Shown here: positions 1-11,147 of the stretch, one piece after another
Layout: every line of letters starts with the position of its first letter
How positions within the stretch are numbered: the first letter of the stretch is position 1
NCBI RefSeq assembly: GCF_030815485.1
Contig: NZ_JAUSWV010000002.1
Span: 2,170,001-2,234,000, forward strand
Length of the DNA: 64,000 bases
DNA from: Streptomyces rishiriensis
GTDB lineage: Bacteria > Actinomycetota > Actinomycetes > Streptomycetales > Streptomycetaceae
Direction of reading: 5' to 3'
Position numbers and translations under genes: made by a program
The notes under the pieces: model-generated
Told to the model about the DNA's origin: nothing
Seen by the model: the letters and a program-made list of their open reading frames with translations, nothing else
Databases searched by the model: none

Positions 1-65
1 TCGTGGTGCTCGTGATCGCTCGTGATCGCCGGCAACCGTGAAGAAGGCTGATCCGTACGTGCGTC

Positions 66-103
66 AGGGCTCGGGCGGCGCGTCCCTGCGCCGCCCGAGC
101 CCT
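66..103 (-). terminator. Terminator hairpin after gap
   Basis: A perfect 16-bp inverted repeat with a 6-nt loop lies just past the gap stop codon. There is no T-run, as is usual for actinobacterial terminators. It suggests gap is transcribed separately from whatever follows (pgk in relatives, outside the window). Confidence 0.75.
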
Positions 104-133
104 GCACTCACATCAAGGTGCCTGATCCGACGA

Positions 134-1171
<1,038 letters not shown>

Positions 1172-1272
1172 CTATGCGGTGCCGGCGAGCTGTATTTGGG
1201 ATGTCCCCGACCACCCACGACCCTACCTCTCCGAGGCCGCCGGAGTGACATCGACTTCGCCCATACACGGCA

Positions 1273-1310
1273 GGGCGGTCCGTACCCGCCAGTAGGGGTA
1301 CGGACCGCCC
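1273..1310 (-). terminator. Terminator hairpin after the M14 peptidase gene
   Basis: A perfect 15-bp inverted repeat (GGGCGGTCCGTACCC and its complement) with an 8-nt loop lies 64 nt beyond the stop of the carboxypeptidase gene. It separates that gene from gap, whose promoter must lie in 1145-1272. Confidence 0.75.
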
Positions 1311-1373
1311 GGACCGGAAGGCCCGGTCGCTCGATCCGGTTACGAACCGTCACGCGGAGTTGACCGCGGTCCC

Positions 1374-4328
1374 TCAGTCCTCAAGTGAGGCGAGGGCCTT
1401 TCCGATGAGCGCGATCCGGTCGGCCGCCGCGGTCACGTGCTCCAGGCCGAAGCCCAGCAGCACGGTGTCCTCGGTGGTGACCGCTCCGTACGTCTGGAAC
1501 AGGGCGCCGGTGCGCGTCCAGTCCTTCAGGACGGTCGGGCTGCCCGCGGGCGGACCCGCGACCCGCCAGGCGCCCAGCGAGGTCTCGAAGCCCTCGGTCC
1601 CGGTGGCGGTACCGCCGACGACCAGCGAGGCGTCGTCCGCGAGGACGCCGTGGCCGCCGCTGCCGGGGTCGGTGACATAGGCGATCGAGACCTCGACCTG
1701 CTTGCCCGCGTAACCGCTCAGGTCGAAGTTCACCTGCTGCCAGCCGCTGGAGGCGCCGGTGAGGGCGTTCCAGGAGCCGGTGGTGCCGGTCGCCGCGCAG
1801 TCGCCCGAGCCGAGGGTGAGGTAGTGCCGCAGCCACGGGTGCTCGCCGATGTAGAAGCCGCCGCCGCACTCCGCGGGCACTGCGGTGCTGCCGGCGCCGC
1901 CGGCCTCGGGGAGCGTCGTCCAGTCGTCGGCGCCGACCGTGTGGATCTCGACGATCGCGTTGTCGTAGCCGGGCTCGGTGTCCCACAGCAGCTGGGTGCG
2001 CAGGGTCGGCTTGCTCGCCGCGCCGACACCACTGAGGTCGATGGTGCGGGTGAGGCGCTTGTAGGCGTCGTCGGTGTGTACGGCGGCGGCCATGTACGAG
2101 CCCGTGTACGGCCCGTAAGGGTTGACCGTCCCGGCGAACCGGCCGGCGCCCGCGCTGGCGAACTGCGGGTACGCGGAGGCGGGCAGCTCGTCCGAGGTGA
2201 CGCCGTAGGTGCCCGCCCTGTCGAGCGGGTTGCCGGCCGCCGGGCCGAGGGCCCCGCCGGCACCGGCGAGCCCGCCGGAGCCCGTGAAGCCGGTGGCGCC
2301 CGGGGTCGAGGTGCGGGAGTAGGCGCCCAGGTAGTACTGGCTGAAGTCGTTCGACGGGGTGCCGTCACCGAGGTCGACGTTGCCGCCGGCCAGCTCGCCC
2401 GCCTCGATCAGCTTGCCGCCCTCGTTGAGGAAGGCGCGCAGCTCGAGCTGGGTCGGATTGCCGGGGACGCCGGCGCCCGTGTAGTGGACGACCGTGCCGA
2501 AGTGGCTCAGCACGCCGAGCGCGTCGGGCGCGCCCTGGGTGGCGACGTCCCAGACGATCGCCTTGCGGCCGTTGGCCCTCAGCGCGTCGACGTAGGTCTG
2601 CGCCTGGGTGGCAGCCGTGCCCTCCTCGGCCACGACGAGGGTGTCCGCCCCGGCCCGCGCGGCGATCGTGTAGGTGAAGTGCGCGCTGGAGACCTTCTTG
2701 CCGTTCTCGGTCTCGCCCGTGAACCACACCTCGACCTTGTCGCCCGGTCCGCCGTCCCGCACCTTCGCCCGGTACTCGTCGTAGTAGAGGTTGTCGTCAC
2801 CGCCGAAGGTCTCGCCGCCCTTCCAGGCCTTGAGCGCCCGGTCCCGGGTACGGCCGCCGTTGACCCGGTACTTGAGCTCCTTGTCGCGGATCGCCTTGCG
2901 TACGACGACGGAGACCTCCTGGTCGGCGCCGCGCGCGTACGAGGTGGTGAACGGCGCCGGGGTGAAGTCGGCGGCGGCCAGCCCGACCGAGGACTTCGGC
3001 TGGTCGGGCTGCGCGGCGGACTCCGCCACGGAGAGCGCGAACGGGACGTTCTTGGCGAACTCGTCCTGGATCAGCTTCTCGTCGTCCGGGAAGTTGAAGA
3101 CCGACTGGCAGTCGGAGGCGTTCCACTGGTCGTTCGGGTCGACGGCCGAGGCGGTCTGGCAGGTCGACATCTCGGGGGTGAACATCGCCGTGCCGTTGAC
3201 GTTCGCCGCGTGCCCGTCGGCCTCGCCGTTCGTCGTGTACAACTCCGAGGAGACCTGCGGGTGGTAGCCCGGGACCGCGGAGTTGTCGGGGGTGCCGGCG
3301 AGCGCCTTGTAGGCGACGTCGTCCGGGGTGTCGGTGGCGACCTGCCAGCCGACGCCGTAGAGCAGCAGCTCGGCGGCGGAGTGGTAGTTGATGCCGTACG
3401 TGAACCCGATCCGCTTCTCGAAGGCGTCGAGCGCCCGGGTCTCGGGTTCGGAGGCGGGACTCGCGCCGCGGTAGGTCTGACTGGTCGGGTTCGGGGACGA
3501 ACCCTCGTCGTCGTAGCCCCACTTGTAGGGGAAGTTGCGGTTGAGGTCGACGCCGTCGCCGGTGGAGATCGCGCCGTCGCCGTTGACGTCCCGCAGGTTC
3601 TTGCGCCAGAGGCGGTTGTCGGCGTTGTCGAAGGTGTAGTCGTAGCCGTCGGGGTTGGCCGACAGGACGAACCACAGCTCGCTGGAGTCGACGATCCTCT
3701 TCACGCGCCGGTCGGTCCTGTAGCTGTCCAGGTAGTGGTGCATCAGCCGCCGGGTCATCTCCGGGGTGATCCACTCCCGCGCGTGCTGGTTGGACATGTA
3801 GAGGACCGACGGCTTGGAGCCGTCCTTGGACTTCTTCGCGTCCCTGGTCAGTTTGAGCGCGAGGATGTCCTGGCCCTCGACCGTCCTGCCGATGGACACG
3901 ACCTTGGTGAGGCCCGGGTTCTCCTGGGCGGTGCGGAGGATCTCCTCCCGGAGCCCGCCGCTGCCGCTGTACGGCCGGAACACACCGTCGGCGGCGGCCT
4001 CCACACGGCTCTCCGCCTTGGCCGAAAGGGTGTGCTCCGTGAGGGCGACGCCCTGCTTCCCGAGCTTCTTCGCCTGCTTGTCGGTGAGGTAGACCTCGAC
4101 CGTCGCGGTGCCCTTCTCGGGCGCCTGCTCACTGAGTTCGTGACCGTCCTGGCCGGCCGCCAGCAGCAGGGGTACCTGCTGCTTGGTGACCTCCGCGCGG
4201 AAGACCTTGACCTCGTCCGCGTCGGGTTCCGGCGTGGTGCCGGGCTGTGCCTGGGCGATGGGTGCGAGTGCCGCTCCGCCGAGCAGCAGCGCGCCGACAG
4301 CGAGGATCGATCTCGCTCTTCGTCTCAT
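1374..4328 (-). CDS. Secreted M14 zinc carboxypeptidase with C-terminal M6-like region
   Basis: Extracellular metallocarboxypeptidase, predicted to trim C-terminal residues from peptides. I place the start at the ATG at 4328 (MRRRARS), because an AGGGGGG ribosome site precedes it and the Sec signal peptide (residues 1-28, ending IAQAQ) begins there. This gives 984 aa; an upstream in-frame start would add 20 residues before the signal. Zinc ligands are the HxxE at His182/Glu185 (QHAREW) and His316 (NYHSAAE). The catalytic Glu is about residue 386 (FTPEMST), and DLNRNF at 261-266 is the substrate-binding motif. Residues from about 560 on resemble the immune-inhibitor-A type (M6) C-terminal beta-rich region. 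Typical M14 enzymes are about 400 aa, so more than half of this protein is accessory. Confidence 0.9.
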   Translation of the reverse strand: MRRRARSILAVGALLLGGAALAPIAQAQPGTTPEPDADEVKVFRAEVTKQQVPLLLAAGQDGHELSEQAPEKGTATVEVYLTDKQAKKLGKQGVALTEHTLSAKAESRVEAAADGVFRPYSGSGGLREEILRTAQENPGLTKVVSIGRTVEGQDILALKLTRDAKKSKDGSKPSVLYMSNQHAREWITPEMTRRLMHHYLDSYRTDRRVKRIVDSSELWFVLSANPDGYDYTFDNADNRLWRKNLRDVNGDGAISTGDGVDLNRNFPYKWGYDDEGSSPNPTSQTYRGASPASEPETRALDAFEKRIGFTYGINYHSAAELLLYGVGWQVATDTPDDVAYKALAGTPDNSAVPGYHPQVSSELYTTNGEADGHAANVNGTAMFTPEMSTCQTASAVDPNDQWNASDCQSVFNFPDDEKLIQDEFAKNVPFALSVAESAAQPDQPKSSVGLAAADFTPAPFTTSYARGADQEVSVVVRKAIRDKELKYRVNGGRTRDRALKAWKGGETFGGDDNLYYDEYRAKVRDGGPGDKVEVWFTGETENGKKVSSAHFTYTIAARAGADTLVVAEEGTAATQAQTYVDALRANGRKAIVWDVATQGAPDALGVLSHFGTVVHYTGAGVPGNPTQLELRAFLNEGGKLIEAGELAGGNVDLGDGTPSNDFSQYYLGAYSRTSTPGATGFTGSGGLAGAGGALGPAAGNPLDRAGTYGVTSDELPASAYPQFASAGAGRFAGTVNPYGPYTGSYMAAAVHTDDAYKRLTRTIDLSGVGAASKPTLRTQLLWDTEPGYDNAIVEIHTVGADDWTTLPEAGGAGSTAVPAECGGGFYIGEHPWLRHYLTLGSGDCAATGTTGSWNALTGASSGWQQVNFDLSGYAGKQVEVSIAYVTDPGSGGHGVLADDASLVVGGTATGTEGFETSLGAWRVAGPPAGSPTVLKDWTRTGALFQTYGAVTTEDTVLLGFGLEHVTAAADRIALIGKALASLED

Positions 4329-4419
4329 GAACCCCCCTAGCCTGAGTTCGCCCCAGCAGCGAACTCTGCCAGGCTCATGACAGTTCATGATCCAGTCAAG
4401 AGCGCCTCAAAGCCACGCA

Positions 4420-4461
4420 AACGCCGGTGGTGTCGCCCAAACGGGCGACACCACCGGCGTT
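4420..4461 (-). terminator. Terminator hairpin after whiA
   Basis: A perfect 19-bp inverted repeat with an AAAC loop starts 12 nt past the whiA stop. A second outer pairing (CGCCTCA with TGAGGCG) extends it. It ends the uvrC-rapZ-yvcK-whiA operon and isolates the peptidase gene downstream. Confidence 0.85.
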
Positions 4462-4472
4462 CTGAGGCGTGA

Positions 4473-5462
4473 TCAGCCGACCAGGTTGTCGGCGAGCTCG
4501 TCGCTGAGGTTGGCGTCCGTGCCGGCGATGCCGAGGTCGGAGGCCCGCTTGTCGGCCATCGCCAGCAGCCGCCGGATCCGTCCGGCGACCGCGTCCTTCG
4601 TCAGCGGCGGGTCGGCGAGCGCGCCCAGCTCCTCCAGGGAGGCCTGCTTGTGGTCCATGCGGAGCCGGCCGGCCGCCGCGAGGTGCTCGGGCACCTCGTC
4701 GCCGAGGATCTCCAGGGCGCGCTGGACGCGGGCCCCGGCGGCCACGGCCGCACGCGCCGAGCGGCGCAGGTTCGCGTCGTCGAAGTTCGCGAGCCGGTTC
4801 GCCGTGGCCCGCACCTCGCGGCGCATCCGGCGCTCCTCCCAGGCCAGCACCGACTCGTGCGCACCCAGCCGGGTGAGCAGCGCGCCGATCGCGTCGCCGT
4901 CCCGGACCACGACCCGGTCGACCCCGCGCACCTCACGGGCCTTCGCGGCGATGGACAGCCGGCGGGCGGCGCCGACCAGCGCGAGCGCGGCCTCCGGGCC
5001 CGGGCAGGTCACCTCCAGGGAGGACGAGCGGCCGGGCTCGGTGAGCGAGCCGTGCGCCAGGAAGGCCCCGCGCCAGGCCGCCTCCGCGTCGCAGGTCGCG
5101 CCGGAGACCACCTGCGGGGGCAGCCCCCGGATCGGGCGGCCCCGGCCGTCGACGAGTCCCGTCTGCCGGGCCAGCTGGTCGCCGCCCGCGACCACCCGCA
5201 CCACATAGCGCGAGCCGCGGCGCAGCCCGCCCGGGGCCATCACGATCAGCTCCGAGCTGTGGCCGAAGATCTCCAGGATGTCCCGCTTGAGCCGGCGGGC
5301 CGCCATCGCGGTGTCCAGCTCCGCCTCGATCACAATCCGCCCGCTCACCAGGTGGAGGCCGCCGGCGAACCGCAGAACGGCGGAGACCTCCGCCTTTCTG
5401 CAGCAGGTCCGGGTGACGGGAAGCCGGGAGATCTCGTCCTTCACCGCTGCCGTCATCGCCAT
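4473..5462 (-). CDS. whiA: Sporulation transcription regulator WhiA
   Basis: DNA-binding regulator that in Streptomyces works with WhiB to start sporulation septation of aerial hyphae and activates ftsZ and ftsK. The 329-aa protein has the expected N-terminal LAGLIDADG-homing-endonuclease-like fold (catalytically inactive in this family) and a C-terminal helix-turn-helix (about residues 255-305). Its start overlaps the end of yvcK by 10 bp, so translation is probably coupled. In S. coelicolor whiA also has an internal promoter; I could not assign one here. Confidence 0.96.
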   Translation of the reverse strand: MAMTAAVKDEISRLPVTRTCCRKAEVSAVLRFAGGLHLVSGRIVIEAELDTAMAARRLKRDILEIFGHSSELIVMAPGGLRRGSRYVVRVVAGGDQLARQTGLVDGRGRPIRGLPPQVVSGATCDAEAAWRGAFLAHGSLTEPGRSSSLEVTCPGPEAALALVGAARRLSIAAKAREVRGVDRVVVRDGDAIGALLTRLGAHESVLAWEERRMRREVRATANRLANFDDANLRRSARAAVAAGARVQRALEILGDEVPEHLAAAGRLRMDHKQASLEELGALADPPLTKDAVAGRIRRLLAMADKRASDLGIAGTDANLSDELADNLVG

Positions 5463-6520
5463 GGGCCGATCCTTCCATGCATCCGAAAAATACGGTCGTA
5501 CGCGGCGGCCAACAGCTCCGGGTCGTGCCTCGGGGTTCCGTCGGGCCGTGCCACCGGCGCCAGCTCGACCGCGGCCCCGAACCTCTTGGCGGCGTCGGTC
5601 AGCGAGTCGCGGTCGGGCACGGCGGCCACATCGGCCAGCACCACGTCCAGGGCGAGTTTAGGGGCGTGTCGTCCCAAAACCTCCAAATGACGCTGCGGGG
5701 AGAAGCCGTCGGTTTCTCCGGGCTGCGGGGCGAGGTTCAAAGAGAGCACCCGGCGCGCCTTCGTCTCCACGAGGGCGTCCAGCAGATCCGGCACCAGCAG
5801 GTGCGGCATGACCGAGGAGAACCAGGAGCCGGGCCCGAGCACCACCCAGTCGGCGTCCAGGACGGCGTCGACCGCCTCCGGGACGGCCGGCGGGTCGTGC
5901 GGCACCAGGTGCACGGACTGCACCTCGCCGGGCGTCAGCGCCACGGTGGCCTGTCCCCGGACGGTGTCGACGTCGTCCGGCCGCTCCGGATCGTGTCCCT
6001 TGACCAGCGCCTGGAGCTCCAGCGGTACGGCGGACATGGGCAGCACCCGCCCCTGCGCGCCGAGCAGCTTGCCGACCAGGTCCAGAGCCATCACGTGATC
6101 GCCGAGCTGCTCCCACAGGGCGACGATCAGCAGATTGCCCACCGCATGGCCGTTGATCTCGCCCTGCGACTGGAAACGGTGCTGGATGACCCGGGCCCAG
6201 GTCTGGCCCCAGTCGTCGTCACCGCACAGCGCGGCCAGCGCCTTGCGCAGGTCACCGGGCGGCAGCACGCCCAGCTCCTCGCGCAGCCGTCCGCTGGAGC
6301 CGCCGTCGTCGGCCACCGTGACGACACCGGTGAGGTCGCCGGTGATCCGGCGCAGCGCGGTCAGCGACGCGGACAGTCCCATGCCGCCGCCGAGGGCGAC
6401 GACCTTGGGCTGGGTGCCGCGGCGGCGCGGTTTGCCGCCGCGTGCCTCGACCGGCCGGACCACACGCCCGTCGGGGGCGGTCCTGCGCAGTCGGCCGAGC
6501 CGTGGAGAACGTCCCGTCAT
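5453..6520 (-). CDS. yvcK: YvcK/CofD-like UDP-sugar-binding regulator
   Basis: Member of the YvcK family (gluconeogenesis factor), which binds UDP-N-acetylglucosamine in Bacillus and Mycobacterium and links carbon status to cell-wall synthesis. The 355-aa protein has the glycine-rich nucleotide-binding motif LGGGMGLSA near residue 43 and the [11 protein letters not shown] motif near 70. The first 35 residues are a basic, low-complexity extension compared with Bacillus YvcK. The start overlaps the rapZ stop by 4 bp (ATGA) and the end overlaps whiA. The rapZ-yvcK-whiA order is conserved in Gram-positive bacteria. Confidence 0.95.
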   Translation of the reverse strand: MTGRSPRLGRLRRTAPDGRVVRPVEARGGKPRRRGTQPKVVALGGGMGLSASLTALRRITGDLTGVVTVADDGGSSGRLREELGVLPPGDLRKALAALCGDDDWGQTWARVIQHRFQSQGEINGHAVGNLLIVALWEQLGDHVMALDLVGKLLGAQGRVLPMSAVPLELQALVKGHDPERPDDVDTVRGQATVALTPGEVQSVHLVPHDPPAVPEAVDAVLDADWVVLGPGSWFSSVMPHLLVPDLLDALVETKARRVLSLNLAPQPGETDGFSPQRHLEVLGRHAPKLALDVVLADVAAVPDRDSLTDAAKRFGAAVELAPVARPDGTPRHDPELLAAAYDRIFRMHGRIGPWR

Positions 6521-7584
6521 TCCCGTCCCATGTCCCGGTGCACGACCACCGTCTCCACGCCCTCGCCCGCGAGACGCGCGGCGAGCTTCTCCGACATGGC
6601 CACCGAGCGGTGCTTGCCGCCCGTACAGCCGACCGCGATGGTCACATAGCGCTTGCCCTCCCGGCGGTAGCCCGCGGCAACCAGCTGGAGGAGCTCGGCG
6701 TACCGGTCGAGGAACTCCTTGGCGCCGGGCTGGTTGAGGACGTACGCCGACACCTCCTCGTTGAGGCCGGTGTACGGGCGCAGCTCCGGGACCCAGTGCG
6801 GGTTGGGCAGGAAGCGCATGTCCACGACCAGGTCGGCGTCGACCGGCAGGCCGTACTTGAAGCCGAAGGACATCACGGTGGCCCGCAGCTCGGGCTCCTC
6901 GTCACCGGCGAACTGGGCGTCCATCTTGGCGCGCAGCTCGTGCACGTTGAGGCTGGAGGTGTCGATCACCAGGTCGGCGTCGCCGCGCAGCTCGCGCAGC
7001 AGCTCGCGCTCGGCGTCGATGCCGTCGACGATGCGGCCGTCCCCCTGGAGGGGGTGCGGGCGGCGTACGGACTCGAAGCGGCGCACCAGGGCGTCGTCGG
7101 AGGACTCCAGGAAGACGATCCGCCGGGTGACCCCCTTCGCCTCGAGGTCGGCGAGGGACTCACGGAGGTTGTCGAAGAAGCGCCTGCCGCGGACGTCGAC
7201 GACGACCGCGATCCGCGCCACGTTGCCCTGGGAGCGGGCGCCCAGCTCCACCATGGTGGGGATGAGGGCGGGCGGGAGGTTGTCGACGACGAACCAGCCG
7301 AGGTCCTCCAGACACTTGGCTGCCGTCGAGCGGCCGGCCCCGGACATGCCGGAGATGATCACCAGCTCGGGGATGGCCGCATCGGGGATCCCGGGCGGCG
7401 TGACGTCCGTACTCACCTGTGCTCCGTCTTCCTGGCGTACTTCTTGCTGAGGGCTGTCGGGGACCGCGTGGTGCGTGGTGGAATCCTCGCCCGGTTCCCC
7501 GGGTCCCTGCTGGGACGCGGCTGTGGGCACAGTAGTGGGCGCCTGTTCCTGCTCCGCCGTGGGGTGTGCGTCGTGCTCGGTCAT
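6517..7584 (-). CDS. rapZ: RNase adapter RapZ / YvcJ nucleotide-binding protein
   Basis: P-loop nucleotide-binding protein. In enterobacteria RapZ delivers the sRNA GlmZ to RNase E; in Gram-positives (YvcJ) the role is less clear. Of 355 aa, the first 70 are an acidic, disordered extension; the family core is about 285 aa. The Walker A-like motif GMSGAGRS is at residues 79-86, and the C-terminal signature GCTGGKHRS, part of the RNA- or metabolite-binding domain, is near 319-327. The start overlaps the uvrC stop (ATGA) and is preceded by an AGGAG ribosome site. Confidence 0.94.
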   Translation of the reverse strand: MTEHDAHPTAEQEQAPTTVPTAASQQGPGEPGEDSTTHHAVPDSPQQEVRQEDGAQVSTDVTPPGIPDAAIPELVIISGMSGAGRSTAAKCLEDLGWFVVDNLPPALIPTMVELGARSQGNVARIAVVVDVRGRRFFDNLRESLADLEAKGVTRRIVFLESSDDALVRRFESVRRPHPLQGDGRIVDGIDAERELLRELRGDADLVIDTSSLNVHELRAKMDAQFAGDEEPELRATVMSFGFKYGLPVDADLVVDMRFLPNPHWVPELRPYTGLNEEVSAYVLNQPGAKEFLDRYAELLQLVAAGYRREGKRYVTIAVGCTGGKHRSVAMSEKLAARLAGEGVETVVVHRDMGRE

Positions 7585-9677
7585 GTCTCCTGCCCCCGTG
7601 GTTCTTCCGGGGCGCCCGTCGTCACGGGATCCCCGGGGGAACCCGCCTTCGTATCGGGTTCCTCATCATCAATGATCTCTCCGGTCGCCGTGTTCACGGC
7701 GGGGGCGGGCGGTGCCGCCCGGGCGAGGGTCGCGGCGATGGTCTCGGCCGTCTTGCGGCCTATGCCCGGAACCTCGCAGATCTGCTCGATCGTCGCGGCC
7801 CGCAGCCTCTTCACCGAGCCGAAGTGCTTGATCAGTGCCTGCTTGCGGGTCTCGCCGAGGCCGGGCACCTCGTCCAGGGGGCCGGCGCGGAAGCGCTTGG
7901 CCCGCTTGGTGCGCTGGTAGGTGATGGCGAAGCGGTGGGCCTCGTCGCGGACGCGCTGGAGCAGATAGAGGCCCTCGCTGCTGCGGGGCAGGACGACCGG
8001 GTCGTCGTCGTCCGGCACCCAGACCTCTTCCAGGCGCTTGGCGAGGCCGCAGACCGCGATGTCGTCGATGCCGAGCTCGTCCAGCGCCCGCTTGGCCGCC
8101 GCGACCTGCGGCTGTCCGCCGTCGACGACGACGAGCTGAGGCGGGTAGGCGAAGCGCTTGGGGCGGCCCTCGTCGTCCTTGAGGCTGCTGGTGAGGGGCG
8201 CCTCGCCGGCGTCGGCGAGCGTCGTGGCACCGGCGTCGGCGAGCGGGTCCTCGCCGTCGGCCCACTCCCCCGTCCGCTCCTTCTCGGCGAGGTAGCGCCT
8301 GAAGCGGCGGGTGATCACCTCGTGCAGGGAACGGACGTCGTCCTGGCCCTCGAAGCCCTTGATCTGGAAGCGGCGGTACTCGCTCTTGCGCTGGAGGCCG
8401 TCCTCGAAGACGACCATGGAGGCCACCACGTCGTCGCCCTGCAGGTGCGAGATGTCGTAGCACTCGATCCGGAGCGGCGCACTGTCCAGGTCGAGGGCCT
8501 CGGCGATCTCCTCCAGCGCGCGCGAACGCGTGGTCAGGTCGGAGGCACGCCTGGTCTTGTGCAGGACGAGCGCCTGCTGCGCGTTGCGCGCGACGGTCTC
8601 CATCAGGGCCTTCTTGTCGCCCCGCTGCGGGATGCGCAGCGACACGTTGGACCCGCGGCGCCCGGTGAGCCACTCCTGGACCGGTTCGACGGGCTCGGGC
8701 AGGGCGGGGACCAGGACCTCCTTGGGGACGGAGTCGCCCCGCTCCTCGCCGTACAGCTGCTGGAGGGCGTGCTCGACGAGGGCGCCGGTCGTGACGTCCT
8801 CGACCTTGTCGGTCACCCAGCCGCGCTGGCCGCGTACGCGTCCGCCGCGGACGTGGAAGATCTGGACGGCCGCCTCCAGCTCGTCCTCGGCGACCGCGAT
8901 CAGGTCGGCGTCGGTCGCGTCCGCGAGCACGACCGCGTTCTTCTCCATGGCCTTCTTCAGGGCCTCGATGTCGTCACGCAGGCGGGCGGCCCGCTCGTAC
9001 TCCATCGCCTCGGCCGCCTCCACCATCTGCTTCTCCAGCCGGCGCAGGTAGGCGCCGGTGCGGCCCGCCATGAAGTCGCAGAACTCCTCGGACAGCTCAC
9101 CGTGCTCGTCGGCGGAGACCCGGCCGACGCAGGGCGCGGAGCACTTGCCGATGTAGCCGAGCAGACAGGGCCGGCCGGTGCGGGCGGCGTTCTTGAAGAC
9201 GCCGGCGGAGCAGGTGCGCACGGGAAAGACCCGCAGCAGCAGGTCGACGGTGTCCCGGATCGCCCACGCGTGCGCGTACGGTCCGAAATACCTGACGCCC
9301 TTCTTCTTGTGGCCGCGCATCACCTGGACGCGCGGGAACTCCTCGTTCATCGTCACCGCGAGGTAGGGATAGCTCTTGTCGTCGCGGTACTTGACGTTGA
9401 ACCGGGGGTCGTACTCCTTGATCCAGGAGTACTCCAGCTGGAGCGCCTCGACCTCCGTGGACACCACCGTCCACTCCACCGACGCGGCCGTGGTCACCAT
9501 GGTGCGGGTGCGCGGGTGGAGGCCGGACAGGTCCTGGAAGTAGTTCGCCAGGCGCTGACGCAGGCTTTTCGCCTTTCCGACGTAGATCACCCGGCGGTGC
9601 TCGTCGCGGAATCGGTACACCCCTGGGGAGTCCGGGATCTGTCCCGGCTTGGGGCGGTAGCTGGAGGGGTCGGCCAT
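7581..9677 (-). CDS. uvrC: Excinuclease ABC subunit UvrC
   Basis: Dual-incision endonuclease of nucleotide-excision repair, acting with UvrA and UvrB (both also in this window). The 698-aa protein has an N-terminal GIY-YIG nuclease (about residues 15-95; GVYRFRD and [11 protein letters not shown]), a UVR motif that binds UvrB (about 205-240), an RNase H-like second nuclease (central region) and a C-terminal helix-hairpin-helix pair ([10 protein letters not shown] and [10 protein letters not shown]). It is first in a four-gene operon with rapZ, yvcK and whiA. The ATG sits 7 nt after a TAGGGT -10 element, so the mRNA is probably leaderless. Confidence 0.97.
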   Translation of the reverse strand: MADPSSYRPKPGQIPDSPGVYRFRDEHRRVIYVGKAKSLRQRLANYFQDLSGLHPRTRTMVTTAASVEWTVVSTEVEALQLEYSWIKEYDPRFNVKYRDDKSYPYLAVTMNEEFPRVQVMRGHKKKGVRYFGPYAHAWAIRDTVDLLLRVFPVRTCSAGVFKNAARTGRPCLLGYIGKCSAPCVGRVSADEHGELSEEFCDFMAGRTGAYLRRLEKQMVEAAEAMEYERAARLRDDIEALKKAMEKNAVVLADATDADLIAVAEDELEAAVQIFHVRGGRVRGQRGWVTDKVEDVTTGALVEHALQQLYGEERGDSVPKEVLVPALPEPVEPVQEWLTGRRGSNVSLRIPQRGDKKALMETVARNAQQALVLHKTRRASDLTTRSRALEEIAEALDLDSAPLRIECYDISHLQGDDVVASMVVFEDGLQRKSEYRRFQIKGFEGQDDVRSLHEVITRRFRRYLAEKERTGEWADGEDPLADAGATTLADAGEAPLTSSLKDDEGRPKRFAYPPQLVVVDGGQPQVAAAKRALDELGIDDIAVCGLAKRLEEVWVPDDDDPVVLPRSSEGLYLLQRVRDEAHRFAITYQRTKRAKRFRAGPLDEVPGLGETRKQALIKHFGSVKRLRAATIEQICEVPGIGRKTAETIAATLARAAPPAPAVNTATGEIIDDEEPDTKAGSPGDPVTTGAPEEPRGQET

Positions 9678-9684
9678 GTCTCAC

Positions 9685-9707
9685 ACCCTACTGGCGCGGG
9701 GTGACAC
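9685..9707 (-). promoter_or_regulatory. uvrC promoter, partial RecA-NDp type
   Basis: On the minus strand the sequence reads GTGTCACCC-N8-TAGGGT, then 7 nt, then ATG. The spacing matches the RecA-NDp damage-inducible promoter (TTGTCAGTG-N8-TAnnnT), but only the TGTCA core of the upstream half is kept. Transcription would start at or next to the start codon. Confidence 0.55.
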
Positions 9708-9983
9708 TCCGGCGGGCCGTGGACGACGGCCGGGTGTCCGGGAGGGCTGTGGACGAGCGGGGCGGCGGCGCCCGGACCCGAAGGCATCGACTCGGCCACA
9801 CGCACGTGCCACTCGGGCATCAGGTGTTGTCGGGGCTTGGTCAACACGCTTCAATGCGGGGGGACTCGGGCCCTGAGGGCCGCCCTACGGATGTGAAGGA
9901 GCGCCGGCGACGCCGGGAAGGCCCCGACCACCCACACGAACGGTCCGACCAGCCGTCGTGAGCATTCACAGAAAGGCCCCTGC
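9708..9983. other. Intergenic region between uvrC and the HTH gene
   Basis: Divergent spacer between uvrC and the gene at 9984. Apart from the uvrC promoter at its left edge and a GAAAGG ribosome site at 9971 for the right-hand gene, I see no convincing gene, hairpin or repeat. A TTGTCGGGG string near 9827 lacks a TAnnnT at the right distance. Confidence 0.6.
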
Positions 9984-10952
9984 ATGCCGCACGCCACACA
10001 GCACGCGGACGCCTCCCTCGACGCCGTCTCCGCGGAACTGGACACGGCCCTGCGCGGAGGCCCTTTCCATGTGGCGCTGCGTGCCGCGATCGCCGCCCGT
10101 GGCCTGCCCCTGCAACGCGTCCAGCACCATCTGTCGCGGTACGGGGTGAAAGTGGGCGTGACCAGTCTGAGCTACTGGCAGCAGGGCGCCCGGCGACCGC
10201 AGCGGCCCGAGTCGCTGCGCGCCGTGCGTGCGCTGGAGGAGATCCTGCACCTGCCGGACGAGTCCCTGATCCGGCTGCTGGCCGCGCCCGAGGGCGGCGA
10301 CGACGGCACGGTGTCCGGGCAGTCCGCAGGCCGCTCCTACCGCTCGCTCCTGCAGGCCTCCGGCATTCTCGAACAGCTGCTCGGCGAACTGGAGTGCCCC
10401 GTCGACGGGGGTCTGCACACCCTGGGGCACCATGAGCGGGTCCGCATCGGACCGCGCCGCGAGCTCGCGGGACGCGAGTCGCAGCACATCGTGCGCGCCC
10501 ACCGCGACGGCGTCGACCGCTTCGTGGCCGTCCATCACGGTGATCCGGGCTGCGCCCCGGAACGCATGACGGTGCACGCTCTGGAGAACTGCCGGGCCGG
10601 CCGGGTCCGCCGCCACCACGACACCGGAGTGCTGGTGGCCGAGCTCCTCTTCGACACCCGGCTGAGGGCCGGCGACACCTTCCTCTTCCGGTACGCCGTC
10701 GAGGACGGCACGGCCGACGTGTCCCGTGAGTACGTCCGCGGCTTCGGCTCCGCGGGCGGCCAGTACGCCCTCCAGGTCCGCTTCGCCGAGCACGCCGTGC
10801 CCGTGCGCTGCCACCGGTTCACCCAGCACTCGGCGGCGGCCCCGCGCGGCGGCCGACAGGAGCTGCCGCTCAGCGGCCGGCACCGTTCGGTGCACCTCGT
10901 GGAACCGCGGGTCCGGTCCGGCATGGTCGGCATCGGCTGGGACTGGGAGTGA
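9984..10952 (+). CDS. Helix-turn-helix (XRE-like) protein of unknown role
   Basis: The 322-aa protein starts with a segment (about residues 20-95) that reads as a divergent XRE-type DNA-binding domain: a hydrophobic helix, then SLSYWQQGARRPQRPESLRA, then a leucine-rich helix. The remaining 220 residues are a conserved-looking alpha/beta region with no motif I recognise. The start ATG has a GAAAGG ribosome site 8 nt upstream. It stands alone between uvrC and a sugar kinase and is followed by a terminator. A transcription regulator is likely, but its target is unknown. Confidence 0.75.
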   Translation: MPHATQHADASLDAVSAELDTALRGGPFHVALRAAIAARGLPLQRVQHHLSRYGVKVGVTSLSYWQQGARRPQRPESLRAVRALEEILHLPDESLIRLLAAPEGGDDGTVSGQSAGRSYRSLLQASGILEQLLGELECPVDGGLHTLGHHERVRIGPRRELAGRESQHIVRAHRDGVDRFVAVHHGDPGCAPERMTVHALENCRAGRVRRHHDTGVLVAELLFDTRLRAGDTFLFRYAVEDGTADVSREYVRGFGSAGGQYALQVRFAEHAVPVRCHRFTQHSAAAPRGGRQELPLSGRHRSVHLVEPRVRSGMVGIGWDWE

Positions 10953-10968
10953 ACGGCGGCCGTCCACG

Positions 10969-11017
10969 GCCCCCGGCAGGCTTCGACGGCCCCCCAGAGC
11001 CCTCGCCGGGGGCTTTT
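10969..11017 (+). terminator. Terminator with T-run after the HTH gene
   Basis: Nine-base-pair stem GCCCCCGGC/GCCGGGGGC with a 27-nt loop, followed directly by TTTT. It lies 17 nt past the stop codon and looks like a classical intrinsic terminator. Confidence 0.7.
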
Positions 11018-11147
11018 ACGCGCGGCTCCGAAATGGGGTAGCTTCCCGGCCTGCGGCTCACCCGCTCCCTCGTCCGTCGCACCTCGTGCCGCTGCCCCGC
11101 GAGCACGGTCCGAGCAGTCGCAGAAAGCCAGCGAAAGGAATCGCCCC

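Noticed and set aside
9820..9860. TTGTCGGGG near 9827 as a damage promoter for the HTH gene
   Set aside because: Only the first six bases resemble the element, and no -10 box occurs at the required spacing.
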